This document shows, piece after piece, positions 8,611 to 17,461 of a stretch of DNA of 64,000 nucleotides (its first letter is position 1; each line of letters starts with the position of its first letter). Below the pieces are notes generated by a model, which was not told the origin of the DNA, did no database searches, and saw nothing but the letters and a program-made list of their open reading frames with translations. The stretch lies in NCBI GenBank assembly GCA_963544755.1, contig CAUUGH010000001.1:62001-126000 (forward strand). The letters are read 5' to 3'. The stretch is from Selenomonas sp963544755 (GTDB taxonomy: Bacteria; Bacillota; Negativicutes; Selenomonadales; Selenomonadaceae). The translations under genes were made by a program, and so were the position numbers.

Positions 8611-9288
8611 TTAGCTGCGGTCGCTTGCCAGCACCAGCGCATAGATAGAAGCGGCGCCGGCTTGTTTAAGAACGTCTGCACAAGCAGAAAGTGTCGCGCC
8701 TGTCGTCAATATGTCGTCAAGCAGCAAGATGCGTTTAGCGTAGATTTGTTCTTTGGCAGCTTTATCGCAAAGAGCAAAGGCGCCGCGCACGTTTTTTATG
8801 CGAGCTTTTTTAGTTAAGCTATATTGTGGGCTAGTCGCACGCGTTCTCTTGAGTGGTTGAAAAATGGGAATATGCTGCTCTTTTACCCAGTCGGCAAAGA
8901 TCCGTTCTGTTTGGTTAAAGCCGCGTTCTTTTTGTCGTGTGGCATAAAGCGGCAAAAAAACGGCATAATCTACAGATAAAAGCTCTGCCGGCAGCTTCGC
9001 TGCTTTTAATGCTGTATAAATAAAGGGCAGGGTGCTACTTTTACCGCGATATTTCAGATCGCGTATTAAAGCGCCGAGTGCGTCTTTATATGTGCCGATA
9101 GCCCATGCGTCGGTTAGCGCTGTTTCTTGATAAAGCGCCAGGCGATGCGGTCTTACAGCGCGCGAAAGACAAGGCGCACACCAATCGCCGCGTCTTTTGA
9201 CATAAGCTTTGCATAAAGGACAATAAGAAGCAAAGATCAAAGACACGCCGGCATCGTAAAGGGCGAAAAGCCACGCTAAATTTATCAA
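8611..9288 (-). CDS. comF: ComF family phosphoribosyltransferase-like protein (225 aa)
   Basis: An N-terminal zinc finger (CPLC near residue 23 and CAPC near 37) is followed by a type I PRTase domain with the PRPP loop ILLLDDILTTGATL and the FNQTE block (KERGFNQTERIFADW) typical of ComF/GntX. ComF acts with ComFA in uptake of single-stranded transforming DNA. It lies directly after recD2; the TTG start overlaps the recD2 stop, and no ATG is available near the start, so coupled translation from a TTG is inferred. No comFA is visible in the window. Confidence 0.9.
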   Translation of the reverse strand: MINLAWLFALYDAGVSLIFASYCPLCKAYVKRRGDWCAPCLSRAVRPHRLALYQETALTDAWAIGTYKDALGALIRDLKYRGKSSTLPFIYTALKAAKLPAELLSVDYAVFLPLYATRQKERGFNQTERIFADWVKEQHIPIFQPLKRTRATSPQYSLTKKARIKNVRGAFALCDKAAKEQIYAKRILLLDDILTTGATLSACADVLKQAGAASIYALVLASDRS

Positions 9289-11465
9289 GAAAGCAGCGGA
9301 TTTTCGCCATCCGCGCCGACTAGACGCTCGGCAAGCAGGCTGTAGCGTCGCCGCGTCTTATCGTTAGATATTGCTTGATATAGCGCCGCTTTTTTGCCGA
9401 GCAGCACGACTTTTTGGCGTGCGCGTGTTACTGCTGTGTAAAGAAGGGTTCTTTGCAGCATGATGCGGTGCGAAAAAACGAGCGGCAAGATGATTACGGG
9501 ATATTCGCTGCCTTGGCTCTTATGAACGCTCATGGCGTAGGCAAGCGTTAGCTGATGTAGCTCGTTTGGCTTGTAAGTTGCCGTAAGATCGTCTAAATAG
9601 CGCACTGATACGCCATCTGTCGACACGTCGTAAATAAAGCCGATATCGCCATTAAATACACCCTTGGTGTAGTCGTTTTTCATCTGCATGACCTTATCGC
9701 CGACACGAAAGGTCGTCGCTGCGCCGCTAAACTCCGCTTTTTCTGGCGCAGGCGGATTAAGCGCCGCCTGTAAGAGCCTATTTAGATTGTCAACGCCGCA
9801 CGGCATACGGTGCATGGGTGAAAGCACCTGCACCGCTTCTAAAGCATCAAAGCCCTCGCGAGGCAATTCATCTTTACAAAGCGATACAATGCGCCGCGCC
9901 GCGCTTTCTTCGTCAGCCATCTCAAAAAACTCAAAGTCGCCGCCAATGTAAACTTTGGGCATAAAACCGCGATTGATCGCGTGCGCGTTCAAAATAATCG
10001 TACCTTCCCCACTTTGACGAAAGACCTCTTGTAAGCGTACGCTTGGCACAACTTTTGAGCGCAATATGTCTTTTAAGACAGCGCCGGGACCTACGGCAGG
10101 GAGTTGATCGACATCGCCGACTAAGACGACACGCCCCCCTTCCGGTACAGCATCTAAAAAATGCTCCATCAGCACAATATCCATCATCGACACTTCGTCT
10201 AAAATGACGGCATCAGCTGTAAGCGGTGCATCTGCATTCTTTTCAAAAAGGCTAGCCCCATCAGCGTCGATGCCTTGCGCCCCTAAGAGCCGATGTACTG
10301 TTTCGGCTCTTCGTCCCGTCGCTTCTGAAAGACGCTTTGCCGCCCGTCCCGTCGGCGCACCTAAAAGTACACTAAGCCCTTGACTTTCTAAGACGGCGAT
10401 CATGGCGCGAATGACTGTCGTCTTGCCTGTGCCAGGGCCTCCTGTCAGCACGAACACTGCATGATTTAACATAGCGGCGATGGCCTTACGCTGCTCAACG
10501 GCGAGCGTTATGGCGGCTTTTTTTTCTAAATCTGCAACAATCGCTGCCGCATCATCTTCTTTTAGCACCATCTTTTTTTGCTGCAAGAAAAAAAGAATCT
10601 CTGCCGTACGCTTTTCTGCGCGATAAAGCCACGAAGGATAAATAAACGTATCGGCGCCGATTTCTTCAATAAAGAGCTTTTCAGCGGCGATTTGTGCATC
10701 TAAGACACGGCGCACATCATCGGCATCTACTTCTAAGAGTTTTGCGCTATGCTCTATCAAGGGGGCTTTTGGCATAAAGCAATGTCCTTGCTGTGCTATT
10801 TGATAAAGCGCGTGGTCGATGCCGGCTATGATGCGCTCTTTGCTGTTTTTGGCAATGCCGGTACTTTTGGCAATCGCATCTGCCGTTAAAAAGCCGATAC
10901 CGCTGATGTCACGCGCCAGTCGGTAGGGATGATTTTTCATTACCTCAACGGCAAAAGAGCTATATTTTTCAAATATACGAGCGCCATACGCGCCTGATAT
11001 GCCGTGCGTTTCAAGCCACAGCATGACCTCTCGCATCTCTGATTGCTCTACATAAGAGGCATGAATCTTTGCGGCGAGATTTTTGCCGATGCCTGTGACC
11101 TCTATAAGCTGTGTGGGCTTTTTTTCGATTATCAAGAGAGTATCTTTGCCGAATTTTTGCACTAAGCGATGCGCCATCGCCTTGCCGACGCCTAAAATCG
11201 CACCTGAGGCGAGGAAACGCTCGATCCCTTTTAGGCTCGTCGGTGCTTTGACATGAACGCTTGTCGCCTTAAACTGCTCGCCAAAGCGCCGATGGCGCAC
11301 CCATTCGCCTGTAAGCGTCAACTCTTGTCCGATGAGCGGCGCCGGTGCGTTTGCCGTCACCGTCACCAAAGTGCGCTGCTTAGATGACTTTAGGCGAAAG
11401 ACGCAAAATTCTCCTTTAGGCGCAGCAAAGACGATATTTTCCACCGTCCCTTCAAGCGATCTCAT
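9285..11465 (-). CDS. recD2: RecD2-type ATP-dependent DNA helicase (726 aa)
   Basis: SF1B 5'-3' helicase without RecBC partners. The N-terminal region has an OB-like domain and helix-hairpin-helix repeats (GIERFLASGAILGVGKAMAH, VTGIGKNLAAKI), then Walker A VLTGGPGTGKTTVIR, Walker B VILDEVSMMD, VVLVGDVDQLPAVGPG and the C-terminal LAYAMSVHKSQGSEYP and LYTAVTRAR motifs. Length fits the family (about 700-750 aa). RecD2 functions in replication-fork and DNA-damage tolerance in Firmicutes. GGAGGTG precedes the ATG. It lies between the ABC-F gene (30 bp upstream) and comF (overlapping). Confidence 0.95.
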   Translation of the reverse strand: MRSLEGTVENIVFAAPKGEFCVFRLKSSKQRTLVTVTANAPAPLIGQELTLTGEWVRHRRFGEQFKATSVHVKAPTSLKGIERFLASGAILGVGKAMAHRLVQKFGKDTLLIIEKKPTQLIEVTGIGKNLAAKIHASYVEQSEMREVMLWLETHGISGAYGARIFEKYSSFAVEVMKNHPYRLARDISGIGFLTADAIAKSTGIAKNSKERIIAGIDHALYQIAQQGHCFMPKAPLIEHSAKLLEVDADDVRRVLDAQIAAEKLFIEEIGADTFIYPSWLYRAEKRTAEILFFLQQKKMVLKEDDAAAIVADLEKKAAITLAVEQRKAIAAMLNHAVFVLTGGPGTGKTTVIRAMIAVLESQGLSVLLGAPTGRAAKRLSEATGRRAETVHRLLGAQGIDADGASLFEKNADAPLTADAVILDEVSMMDIVLMEHFLDAVPEGGRVVLVGDVDQLPAVGPGAVLKDILRSKVVPSVRLQEVFRQSGEGTIILNAHAINRGFMPKVYIGGDFEFFEMADEESAARRIVSLCKDELPREGFDALEAVQVLSPMHRMPCGVDNLNRLLQAALNPPAPEKAEFSGAATTFRVGDKVMQMKNDYTKGVFNGDIGFIYDVSTDGVSVRYLDDLTATYKPNELHQLTLAYAMSVHKSQGSEYPVIILPLVFSHRIMLQRTLLYTAVTRARQKVVLLGKKAALYQAISNDKTRRRYSLLAERLVGADGENPLLS

Positions 11466-11495
11466 AATACACCTCCTAGCGCGTGCAAAGCGTCT

Positions 11496-13436
11496 CTAGT
11501 CAAAAAGCATCTCCCAGCTTTCGTAGCACTCGTCAAGCTCTTTTTCTTTTGAAGCGTAAAGTAAAGCGATCGCAGCGCTCTTTTTTGGATCGCTTTGTAC
11601 TTTAGAGTCATTCATCTCAAATTCCAATCCCTTTAGCTCTGCCTCTTTCATGGCGATCTCCGCCTCTTTTCGTGCAATCATCTCGCGGCGTTTGGCATCA
11701 GAAAGAGTCGCTAGGCGTAAACTTTGCTCTTTGCCGGTCGCCGCATTCTTTTTTGTAAGCGTTTGGTAAGCGTACGGCATCGTTTTTTTTGGTGCATCGA
11801 CAGCCTTTTTCTTAGCGTTTGGCGATTTTTCTTTTGCTACTTTATAAACTTCTTTTTTCGGCAAATTCTTCTTTACGCGATAATAGCTATAATTACCTTC
11901 ATATTCTTTTAGTCTGCCGTCTTTTAGCTCTATCGTCTTATTAGTGACCTTATCAAGAAAATAGCGATCATGAGAAACGACGATGAACGCGCCTGAAAAT
12001 GCTGCCAAAGCCTTTTCTACAGCCTCACGGGCAGCAATATCTAAATGGTTCGTCGGCTCGTCGAGCACGAGGAAATTTGCGCCCGTTAGCATAAGTTTTA
12101 AAAAGGTAAGCCGCGCTTTTTCACCGCCTGAAAGATCGCCGATGCGGCGAAATACATCGTCGCCATGAAAGAAAAACGCGCCAAGGTATTTACGCGCCCT
12201 ATCTTCGGCGATGCCAAAAGCAGCGTTTAATTCATCTAGCAACGTATTTTCAAAATTTAGACCTTCATGCTGCTGCGAAAAATAACCGATTTTTACGCGG
12301 CTTCCGATTTTTACGCGACCTGCGGTCGGCTTTAGATCACCTAAGAGTATGCGTAGCAACGTCGTCTTGCCGGCGCCGTTTGCCCCGACGATAGCGCAGG
12401 CATCTTGACGGCGCACGAGAAAAGACGCTTTAAAAAGCACCGTCTGCTCGCCAAAGCTAAAGCTAACATCGTCTAGCTCTGCTACACGCTCGGCGCACTC
12501 AGAGGGCGAAGGAAAGCAAAAGCTTTTAAAACGTGCAGCTTCTTCTTCCGGTACGATAAGGTCTAAACGGCGAAGCTGACTTTCGCGTCCTCGCGCCTGT
12601 TTCGCCTTGATGCCGGCGCGATAACGACTGATATATGCTTTCGTGCGGCGAATATGCTCTTGCTGCTTTTCATAAGCGGTGCGAAGCGATTTTTGCCGCT
12701 CATCATGCACTTTTTTAAAATAGGTGTAGTTACCGGCGTATGCCGTTACTTTACCGCCTCTAAGGTAAAGAATATTAGTCGCCACGCGATCTAAAAAGAA
12801 GCGATCATGGGAAATAAGCACAACGCCGCCCTTATACTCGCGCAAAAATTCCTCAAGCCACTCGATCATCTGTATATCTAAATGATTCGTCGGCTCATCG
12901 AGAAAAAGAAAATCAGGCGCGCGCAAAAGAGCTTTAGCAAGACAAATGCGCGTTCGCTGACCGCCTGAAAAATGGCGCACATCCTTGGAAAAATCATCTT
13001 TTGTAAAACCTAGACCGAAAGCCACTCGACGGATTTGACTTTCCAACGAATAGCCGCCCAAATGCTCGAACTCGTCTGCGATGCGCCCGTATAGTAAAAG
13101 CTGCGCTGCCTCGCCGCTAGCTTCGATCGCCTGCTCTAAGACGCGCTTTTTTTCGCCAAGCGCTATGACATCGGCAAAAACGCGGCGCAACTCATCATAT
13201 AGCGTACCTTCGCCAAACGTCGCCTGCTGCTCGACATAGCCGATCACCGCACCGTCGTCAAACTGCACCTTGCCGGCATCTACATCCTCTTTACCTAACA
13301 GACAGCGCAGCAAAGTCGTCTTGCCGGCGCCGTTTGCACCAACTAAGCCCACACGCTCGCCTAAGCGAATTTCAAACGACACATCACGAAAAATTTCTTG
13401 TATACCAAAAGCTTTAGAAAGACCGATTACTTTCAT
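11496..13436 (-). CDS. ABC-F family ATP-binding protein, YdiF/Uup type (646 aa)
   Basis: Two ABC ATPase domains on one chain and no membrane segments. Walker A occurs twice (GLVGANGAGKTTLL near residue 30 and AIVGANGAGKTTLL near 350), with signatures FSGGQRTRICLAKALL and LSGGEKARLTFLKLML and two LDEPTNHLDI Walker B motifs. The interdomain linker is rich in Arg and Lys (KAYISRYRAGIKAKQARGRE), and a charged coiled C-terminal tail follows KKAVDAPKK. ABC-F proteins act on the ribosome as translation factors; some give antibiotic resistance, but the long C-terminal tail and housekeeping context suggest a YdiF/Uup-like role. It is first in a run of eight same-strand genes. Confidence 0.92.
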   Translation of the reverse strand: MKVIGLSKAFGIQEIFRDVSFEIRLGERVGLVGANGAGKTTLLRCLLGKEDVDAGKVQFDDGAVIGYVEQQATFGEGTLYDELRRVFADVIALGEKKRVLEQAIEASGEAAQLLLYGRIADEFEHLGGYSLESQIRRVAFGLGFTKDDFSKDVRHFSGGQRTRICLAKALLRAPDFLFLDEPTNHLDIQMIEWLEEFLREYKGGVVLISHDRFFLDRVATNILYLRGGKVTAYAGNYTYFKKVHDERQKSLRTAYEKQQEHIRRTKAYISRYRAGIKAKQARGRESQLRRLDLIVPEEEAARFKSFCFPSPSECAERVAELDDVSFSFGEQTVLFKASFLVRRQDACAIVGANGAGKTTLLRILLGDLKPTAGRVKIGSRVKIGYFSQQHEGLNFENTLLDELNAAFGIAEDRARKYLGAFFFHGDDVFRRIGDLSGGEKARLTFLKLMLTGANFLVLDEPTNHLDIAAREAVEKALAAFSGAFIVVSHDRYFLDKVTNKTIELKDGRLKEYEGNYSYYRVKKNLPKKEVYKVAKEKSPNAKKKAVDAPKKTMPYAYQTLTKKNAATGKEQSLRLATLSDAKRREMIARKEAEIAMKEAELKGLEFEMNDSKVQSDPKKSAAIALLYASKEKELDECYESWEMLFD

Positions 13437-13738
13437 CTAAAACTCCTTTTAAGAAAGCAATTATAAATAATAAATCGCATACAAAAACACTGCTTTGCAT
13501 ACTGTAGATAACATTTCATTTATTCTAATACAAAAGTATAACAAAAAAAAACAGCCGTAGCAATAAACGCCGATAGAGCTGTAAAATTTCAAGCTGCGAA
13601 TTTACTTTTGCACCAAACCCTTACAACAAAAATAAACCAACCGACTTCAATAAAGCATGACAGTTGTCAGTGCAGAGTTTTTTTGTTATACTTGTAGTCG
13701 ATAAAGGTGTTTTTGAAAGAAAATAAGGAGGTTTACTT
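13437..13738 (+). promoter_or_regulatory. Divergent intergenic region with a promoter for the Asp23 gene
   Basis: The plus-strand promoter is TTGTCA (13664-13669), a 17-bp spacer, then TATACT (13687-13692), about 46 bp before the Asp23 start; AAGGAGG lies at about 13726. On the minus strand a TATAAT-like box near 13460 could serve the ABC-F gene but lacks a clear -35. The rest is AT-rich and holds no ORF. Confidence 0.65.
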
Positions 13739-14143
13739 ATGGCAGAAAATACAGCTCCGCTAGTAACCAGCAACGAAGGATTAGGCTCTGTTCGCGTTGC
13801 CGATGAAGTTGTAAGCGTTGTCGCAGGGCTTGCAGCGATGGATGTCGATGGTGTCGCCGGCATGAGTGGCGGACTCATCGGCGGTATAGCTGACATACTT
13901 GGACATAAGAATTTTTCAAAAGGTGTCAAGGTCGAAGTCGGAGAGCAAGAAGCAGCCGTCGATCTCTCTATCGTCGTGACTTACGGCGTAGACATCCACC
14001 AAGTCGCCACCGAGGTACAAAAGAACGTGCGTCGTGCCATCGAAACCATGACAGGTCTAAAGGTCATCGAAACGAACGTACAGGTACAAGGTGTCGTTTT
14101 CCCGAAAGAAGAGTCGAAAGAGCCTGCCGCACGCGTGCGCTGA
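13739..14143 (+). CDS. Asp23/Gls24 family envelope stress response protein (134 aa)
   Basis: Matches the Asp23 domain (DUF322): GSVRVADEVVSVVAGLAAMDVDGVAG at residues about 19-44, GVKVEVGEQEAAVDLSIVV in the middle and VIETNVQVQGVVFP near the end. Staphylococcal Asp23 is membrane-anchored and needed for cell-wall homeostasis; in most Firmicutes the role is undefined. The ribosome binding site AAGGAGG is strong and a clear promoter lies upstream. A terminator follows 3 bp after the stop, so the gene is monocistronic. The opposite-strand ORF at 13621-13929 is a shadow. Confidence 0.92.
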   Translation: MAENTAPLVTSNEGLGSVRVADEVVSVVAGLAAMDVDGVAGMSGGLIGGIADILGHKNFSKGVKVEVGEQEAAVDLSIVVTYGVDIHQVATEVQKNVRRAIETMTGLKVIETNVQVQGVVFPKEESKEPAARVR

Positions 14144-14145
14144 CG

Positions 14146-14183
14146 AAAAACTCCATGGCGCAATATGCCCATGGAGTTTTTTT
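14146..14183 (+). terminator. Rho-independent terminator after the Asp23 gene
   Basis: The stem ACTCCATGG/CCATGGAGT is followed by a run of T residues. It also occupies the 5' part of a longer ORF, which shows that the next gene starts at 14218. Confidence 0.85.
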
Positions 14184-14217
14184 AAAACATATAATCACAT
14201 TACGAAAGGAAGTTTTT

Positions 14218-14895
14218 ATGCAGATAAAGCTAAGAGACATCACGTTAGCGATCTTATTGACCTGCATCACCTGCGGTTTTTACTGGCTTTATTGGATGTA
14301 TCGGCTGACAGATGAGATTCACGCGCTTTCAGATAAGCCACGCACGCCTAAAGGCAGCACTGTCGTACTTTATACAGTTCTTACCTGCTCACTTTACTTT
14401 TACTACTGGCTATACAATATAGGTAGTGAGCTTGTAGAGCTTCGTCGTGCAAACGGTTTTCCCGCTGACTCTGTTGCAAGCAAGATCTATGATATTGTAA
14501 ACATCGCCATGGCGTTTTTATACATCATTTTGATGTCGCTAAGATACGCCGTTGAAGGCATTTTCACAGAAATTGCACAAGAAGAAACGCTCTTAGAAAA
14601 TACATACGACGTTGAAGCTGCTATAGGATTTTTCATCTTGATGTTTATGGCTGAAATTCTCTTTTTGCTCGTCGTTCAACTCGTCTTTAGCATCATATGC
14701 ATCTTAGCCGTTCATAAAAGCAAGAATGATAGCCCTGTGCTAATTTATATGCTTATGGCGCTTCTTCGCACCAACGCCTTTACTATCTCGTTTTTGCAAC
14801 ATTCTCTAAACGATTTTTTGCAAAAAAAAGACATGGGTAGCCTCGCTTTAAATACACCTGCCGCGAGCGTTTGTTCGCCGAAACAGGATCTTTAA
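14218..14895 (+). CDS. DUF4234 domain membrane protein (225 aa)
   Basis: The N-terminal 75 residues are a DUF4234 domain: two hydrophobic hairpins with the repeated aromatic pattern LTCITCGFYWLYWMYRLTDE and LTCSLYFYYWLYNIGSEL. Two further hydrophobic segments follow (about 95-115 and 140-170). Function is unknown. The ATG at 14218 has GAAAGGAAG upstream; the ORF can be extended to 14155, but that part lies inside the preceding terminator. A shorter paralogue follows at 14957, so the pair probably arose by duplication. Confidence 0.85.
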   Translation: MQIKLRDITLAILLTCITCGFYWLYWMYRLTDEIHALSDKPRTPKGSTVVLYTVLTCSLYFYYWLYNIGSELVELRRANGFPADSVASKIYDIVNIAMAFLYIILMSLRYAVEGIFTEIAQEETLLENTYDVEAAIGFFILMFMAEILFLLVVQLVFSIICILAVHKSKNDSPVLIYMLMALLRTNAFTISFLQHSLNDFLQKKDMGSLALNTPAASVCSPKQDL

Positions 14896-14956
14896 TTTTC
14901 ACTTAAAAGCCAAATACGCATACAACTTTTAGATAAAAACAGAAAGGACATTTTCG

Positions 14957-15373
14957 ATGACGAAAAAAAATATTGCCCTTGCGCTCGTACTTTCTTTTAT
15001 CACGCTCGGCATTTATGCTATATATTGGATTTATACCATCACCGAAGATGCACATATAGCAGCCGGTCAGCGCACGACCTCTTCAGGCGGCAAGGTCATT
15101 CTCTTTCATATCCTAACCTGCGGTCTTTATAGCTTTTATTGGCTCTACAAGATTGGTGAAGCTATCGTCATAGCAAAAGAAAGACGCTTTATGCTGACAG
15201 ATCGAAACTTGCCCATCATCTATCTCGCCCTTGCACTTTTTGGCTTTGGCGTTGTAAGCTATGCTCTAATGCAAAATGCACTAAATGAGATCGTCGATCA
15301 CGACGCGACAGGTGAACAGGATACGCTCATCGTGCAAGATACGACGACGATCGATCTAAAAAAGACGCTTTAA
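14957..15373 (+). CDS. DUF4234 domain membrane protein, paralogue (138 aa)
   Basis: Same family as the preceding gene: ALVLSFITLGIYAIYWIYTI and FHILTCGLYSFYWLYKIGEA give two aromatic-rich membrane hairpins, and a third hydrophobic segment lies at about 87-108. The C-terminus is short and acidic (ending TTIDLKKTL). AGAAAGGAC precedes the ATG. A hairpin terminator follows at 15397-15429. No function is known; tandem DUF4234 genes are common in Firmicutes. Confidence 0.85.
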   Translation: MTKKNIALALVLSFITLGIYAIYWIYTITEDAHIAAGQRTTSSGGKVILFHILTCGLYSFYWLYKIGEAIVIAKERRFMLTDRNLPIIYLALALFGFGVVSYALMQNALNEIVDHDATGEQDTLIVQDTTTIDLKKTL

Positions 15374-15396
15374 TAAATCATGAATCAGCAAAAAAG

Positions 15397-15429
15397 AAAA
15401 GAGCCAACCGCTAGCGGACGGCTCTTTTT
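15397..15429 (+). terminator. Rho-independent terminator after the DUF4234 pair
   Basis: The stem AAAAGAGCC/GGCTCTTTT with inner CCGC/GCGG pairing is followed by T residues. It lies within the 5' extension of the next ORF and argues for a later start there. Confidence 0.8.
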
Positions 15430-15439
15430 GGCTTTTAAG

Positions 15440-15841
15440 ATGATCGGTAAAGAAAAAGAAAGCTGCAAAGGCTTAAAAACACGCGCTAAAAGCGTCTTTA
15501 AGCGTTATATGCTGCTTATTGCTATAGGCATCGCCTACATGGTCTTTTGCCGCACGACGGGACTTAGCCTATCTTGCCCTTTTCATGCGCTAACAGGACT
15601 GGACTGCCCCGGCTGCGGCATCACGCGGCTTTTTCTTTCGCTTGCCGAAGGCGATCTTACAGGTGCATTTTTGGCAAACGAAGCTTTGTTTATTTGTGGT
15701 CCTTTTTTACTGGCGATGCTCTTTTTTCAAGATCTTCATTGGATTTTTTACAGTGAAAAAAAAGAATTGCCACGCTCTTTCGTTTGCTTTTTGCTCATAG
15801 TGTTTGCACTTTTTACGATCTGGCGCAATTTTTTTAAGTAA
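15440..15841 (+). CDS. DUF2752 domain membrane protein (133 aa)
   Basis: The DUF2752 signature is LSLSCPFHALTGLDCPGCG followed by ITRLFLSLAEGD, with CPxxxxxGxxCPGCGxTR Cys spacing. Three hydrophobic segments are visible (about 20-40, 80-100 and 112-130). The function of the family is unknown. The start is uncertain: an in-frame ATG at 15380 exists but would place a terminator hairpin inside the coding region, so the ATG at 15440 is preferred; neither has a strong ribosome binding site. It may be expressed by read-through from the DUF4234 genes. Confidence 0.72.
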   Translation: MIGKEKESCKGLKTRAKSVFKRYMLLIAIGIAYMVFCRTTGLSLSCPFHALTGLDCPGCGITRLFLSLAEGDLTGAFLANEALFICGPFLLAMLFFQDLHWIFYSEKKELPRSFVCFLLIVFALFTIWRNFFK

Positions 15842-15859
15842 GGAGATAAGTTCAAATTT

Positions 15860-17203
15860 CTAGCAAACGATCTGCTGCTTTTTGTAGCGAAAAGCCTTGG
15901 CTTTATGCCAAAGCTGGCAAAAAGAGAGCAAAACGACCGCTGCATCTGCTATTGGCACGGCTAGCCATGCGCCCGTTAGATGGAAAAAGTGCGGTAGAAC
16001 CAAAAGGCAGATCGTGATAGCCAAGAGGTTTCGCATAAAAGAGAGAATGGCTGAAATTTTGCCGTTAGAAAGCGCTGTAAAAAAGCCTGCCGCAAAAATA
16101 TTAAAGCCGCAGAGCAAAAAGCTCCACGAAAAAAGCTCAAAGCCGCTAAGAGTAAGCGTGTAGACATGGCTGGCGGATGGTAAAAAAAGTGCGATTAAAG
16201 GTGCGGCAAATATATGCGCCGCCGCAAAAGACAAGATGCCAACAAAGAATATGATGCCGAGCGATAAACGCAAAAGCCGCAAGATTTCACCATAGCCGTT
16301 TGCGCCGAATTGGTAGGAGAAAATAGGAGCCACACCGTTTGAAAAGCCTACAAATACTGCCGTTAAAAGCATCTCGGCATATAAAATGACACTTATCGCC
16401 GCAACGCCGTCGGCGCCTGCGTAAAAAAATGTCACGCGGTTAAACAGATAGGTCGTAATGCCGATAGAAAGCTGCGTTACCATTTCCGAAGAGCCGTTAT
16501 AAAATGCTTGGAACATGGGATAAAAAGCGAAGCGAAAGCGTGCAAAAGAAAGTGTGCGGCTATAGCATGAAAAGTAAAATAGACCGATAACAGCTGCGAT
16601 GACATCTGAAAGCCCTGTAGCAAGACCTGCGCCGAAGATGCCCATACCTAAGCGTGCTAAAAACAGATAGTCAAGCCCGATATTAAAAAGCCCTGCTAAA
16701 AGTGATACGAAAAAGCCTTGCATAGGTCTGCCGTCGGCGATGTAGAAAGCATTAAAAATGATCATCAATGTGACAAAAGGCGCAAAAGCGATATTTGATA
16801 CAAGATAAGAATAACAGTCGTCATAAAGTTCCGGTGAAGCGCCTAAGAGCAGCAAGAGCGGCTCGATAAAGAAAATTACCGTGCCGGAAAGCAGCGCACC
16901 GAGTACGGCACCTATCGCTGCAATTAAGCTAAAGTGTGCGTTAGCAAGCGTTAGATCGCCTTCGCCGAGCGTTTTGGCAACAAGCGCGGAGCCGCCCGCT
17001 GCAAGCATGATGGCGATGCCAAAGACGAGATTTAGCGTGGGATAGACAATGTTTGAAGCGGCAAGCGCAAGACTTCCTGCATAACGGCCGATGAAAATGC
17101 CGTCTGTCAGCGTATAGATGGAAATGACGAGCATCACACCGACAGACGGCGCTGCAAAACGCAGCAAACTGCCAAGATGAAAATGCTTTTCTAGGGCATT
17201 CAT
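15860..17203 (-). CDS. MATE family efflux transporter (447 aa)
   Basis: Twelve predicted membrane helices and family blocks FAAPSVGVMLVISIYTLTDG near the N-terminus, NIVYPTLNLVFGIAIMLAAG, FNAFYIADGRPMQGF and NGVAPIFSYQFGAN. MATE proteins export cationic drugs or metabolites in exchange for Na+ or H+. The length is normal. The ATG at 17203 has AAAGGAG upstream. It converges with the DUF2752 gene (18 bp between stops) and diverges from the P-type ATPase. The substrate cannot be told from the sequence. Confidence 0.92.
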   Translation of the reverse strand: MNALEKHFHLGSLLRFAAPSVGVMLVISIYTLTDGIFIGRYAGSLALAASNIVYPTLNLVFGIAIMLAAGGSALVAKTLGEGDLTLANAHFSLIAAIGAVLGALLSGTVIFFIEPLLLLLGASPELYDDCYSYLVSNIAFAPFVTLMIIFNAFYIADGRPMQGFFVSLLAGLFNIGLDYLFLARLGMGIFGAGLATGLSDVIAAVIGLFYFSCYSRTLSFARFRFAFYPMFQAFYNGSSEMVTQLSIGITTYLFNRVTFFYAGADGVAAISVILYAEMLLTAVFVGFSNGVAPIFSYQFGANGYGEILRLLRLSLGIIFFVGILSFAAAHIFAAPLIALFLPSASHVYTLTLSGFELFSWSFLLCGFNIFAAGFFTALSNGKISAILSFMRNLLAITICLLVLPHFFHLTGAWLAVPIADAAVVLLSFCQLWHKAKAFRYKKQQIVC

Positions 17204-17370
17204 GAAAATTCTCCTTTATTTATGACCGAATCTCTTTGATTTACATTGTAAGCTACATCATAGGTGCGATGTCAAGCCTTAGATAGCAAACTACACGCAC
17301 AAAAAGCCGCTTTATAGATAAAAGCGCGCTCTCCTTCGTAAAAATGAGCAAATCAGTCCGCTCCTTTGGC

Positions 17371-17398
17371 TTGACCTCTTGCATTTTCATGGTAGAAT
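17371..17398 (+). promoter_or_regulatory. Promoter of the P-type ATPase gene
   Basis: TTGACC (17371-17376), a 16-bp spacer, then TAGAAT (17393-17398), placing the start about 55 bp before the ATG. The rest of the 258-bp divergent region holds a small CGCTTT/AAAGCG hairpin near 17309 and nothing else recognised. Confidence 0.65.
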
Positions 17399-17461
17399 GT
17401 TATCAAATGCTTTAAAGAGAATTTTTCGCAGAAAGTAAGATGAGCTAAAAGGAGAAATTTT

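Noticed and set aside
8260..8820. Possible TPP riboswitch near thiE
   Set aside because: No CUGAGA or thi-box pattern is seen before thiE, and it lies within a continuous operon after comF.
13621..13929. Minus-strand ORF over the Asp23 gene
   Set aside because: Low-complexity Ser/Thr/Pro shadow of a conserved plus-strand gene.
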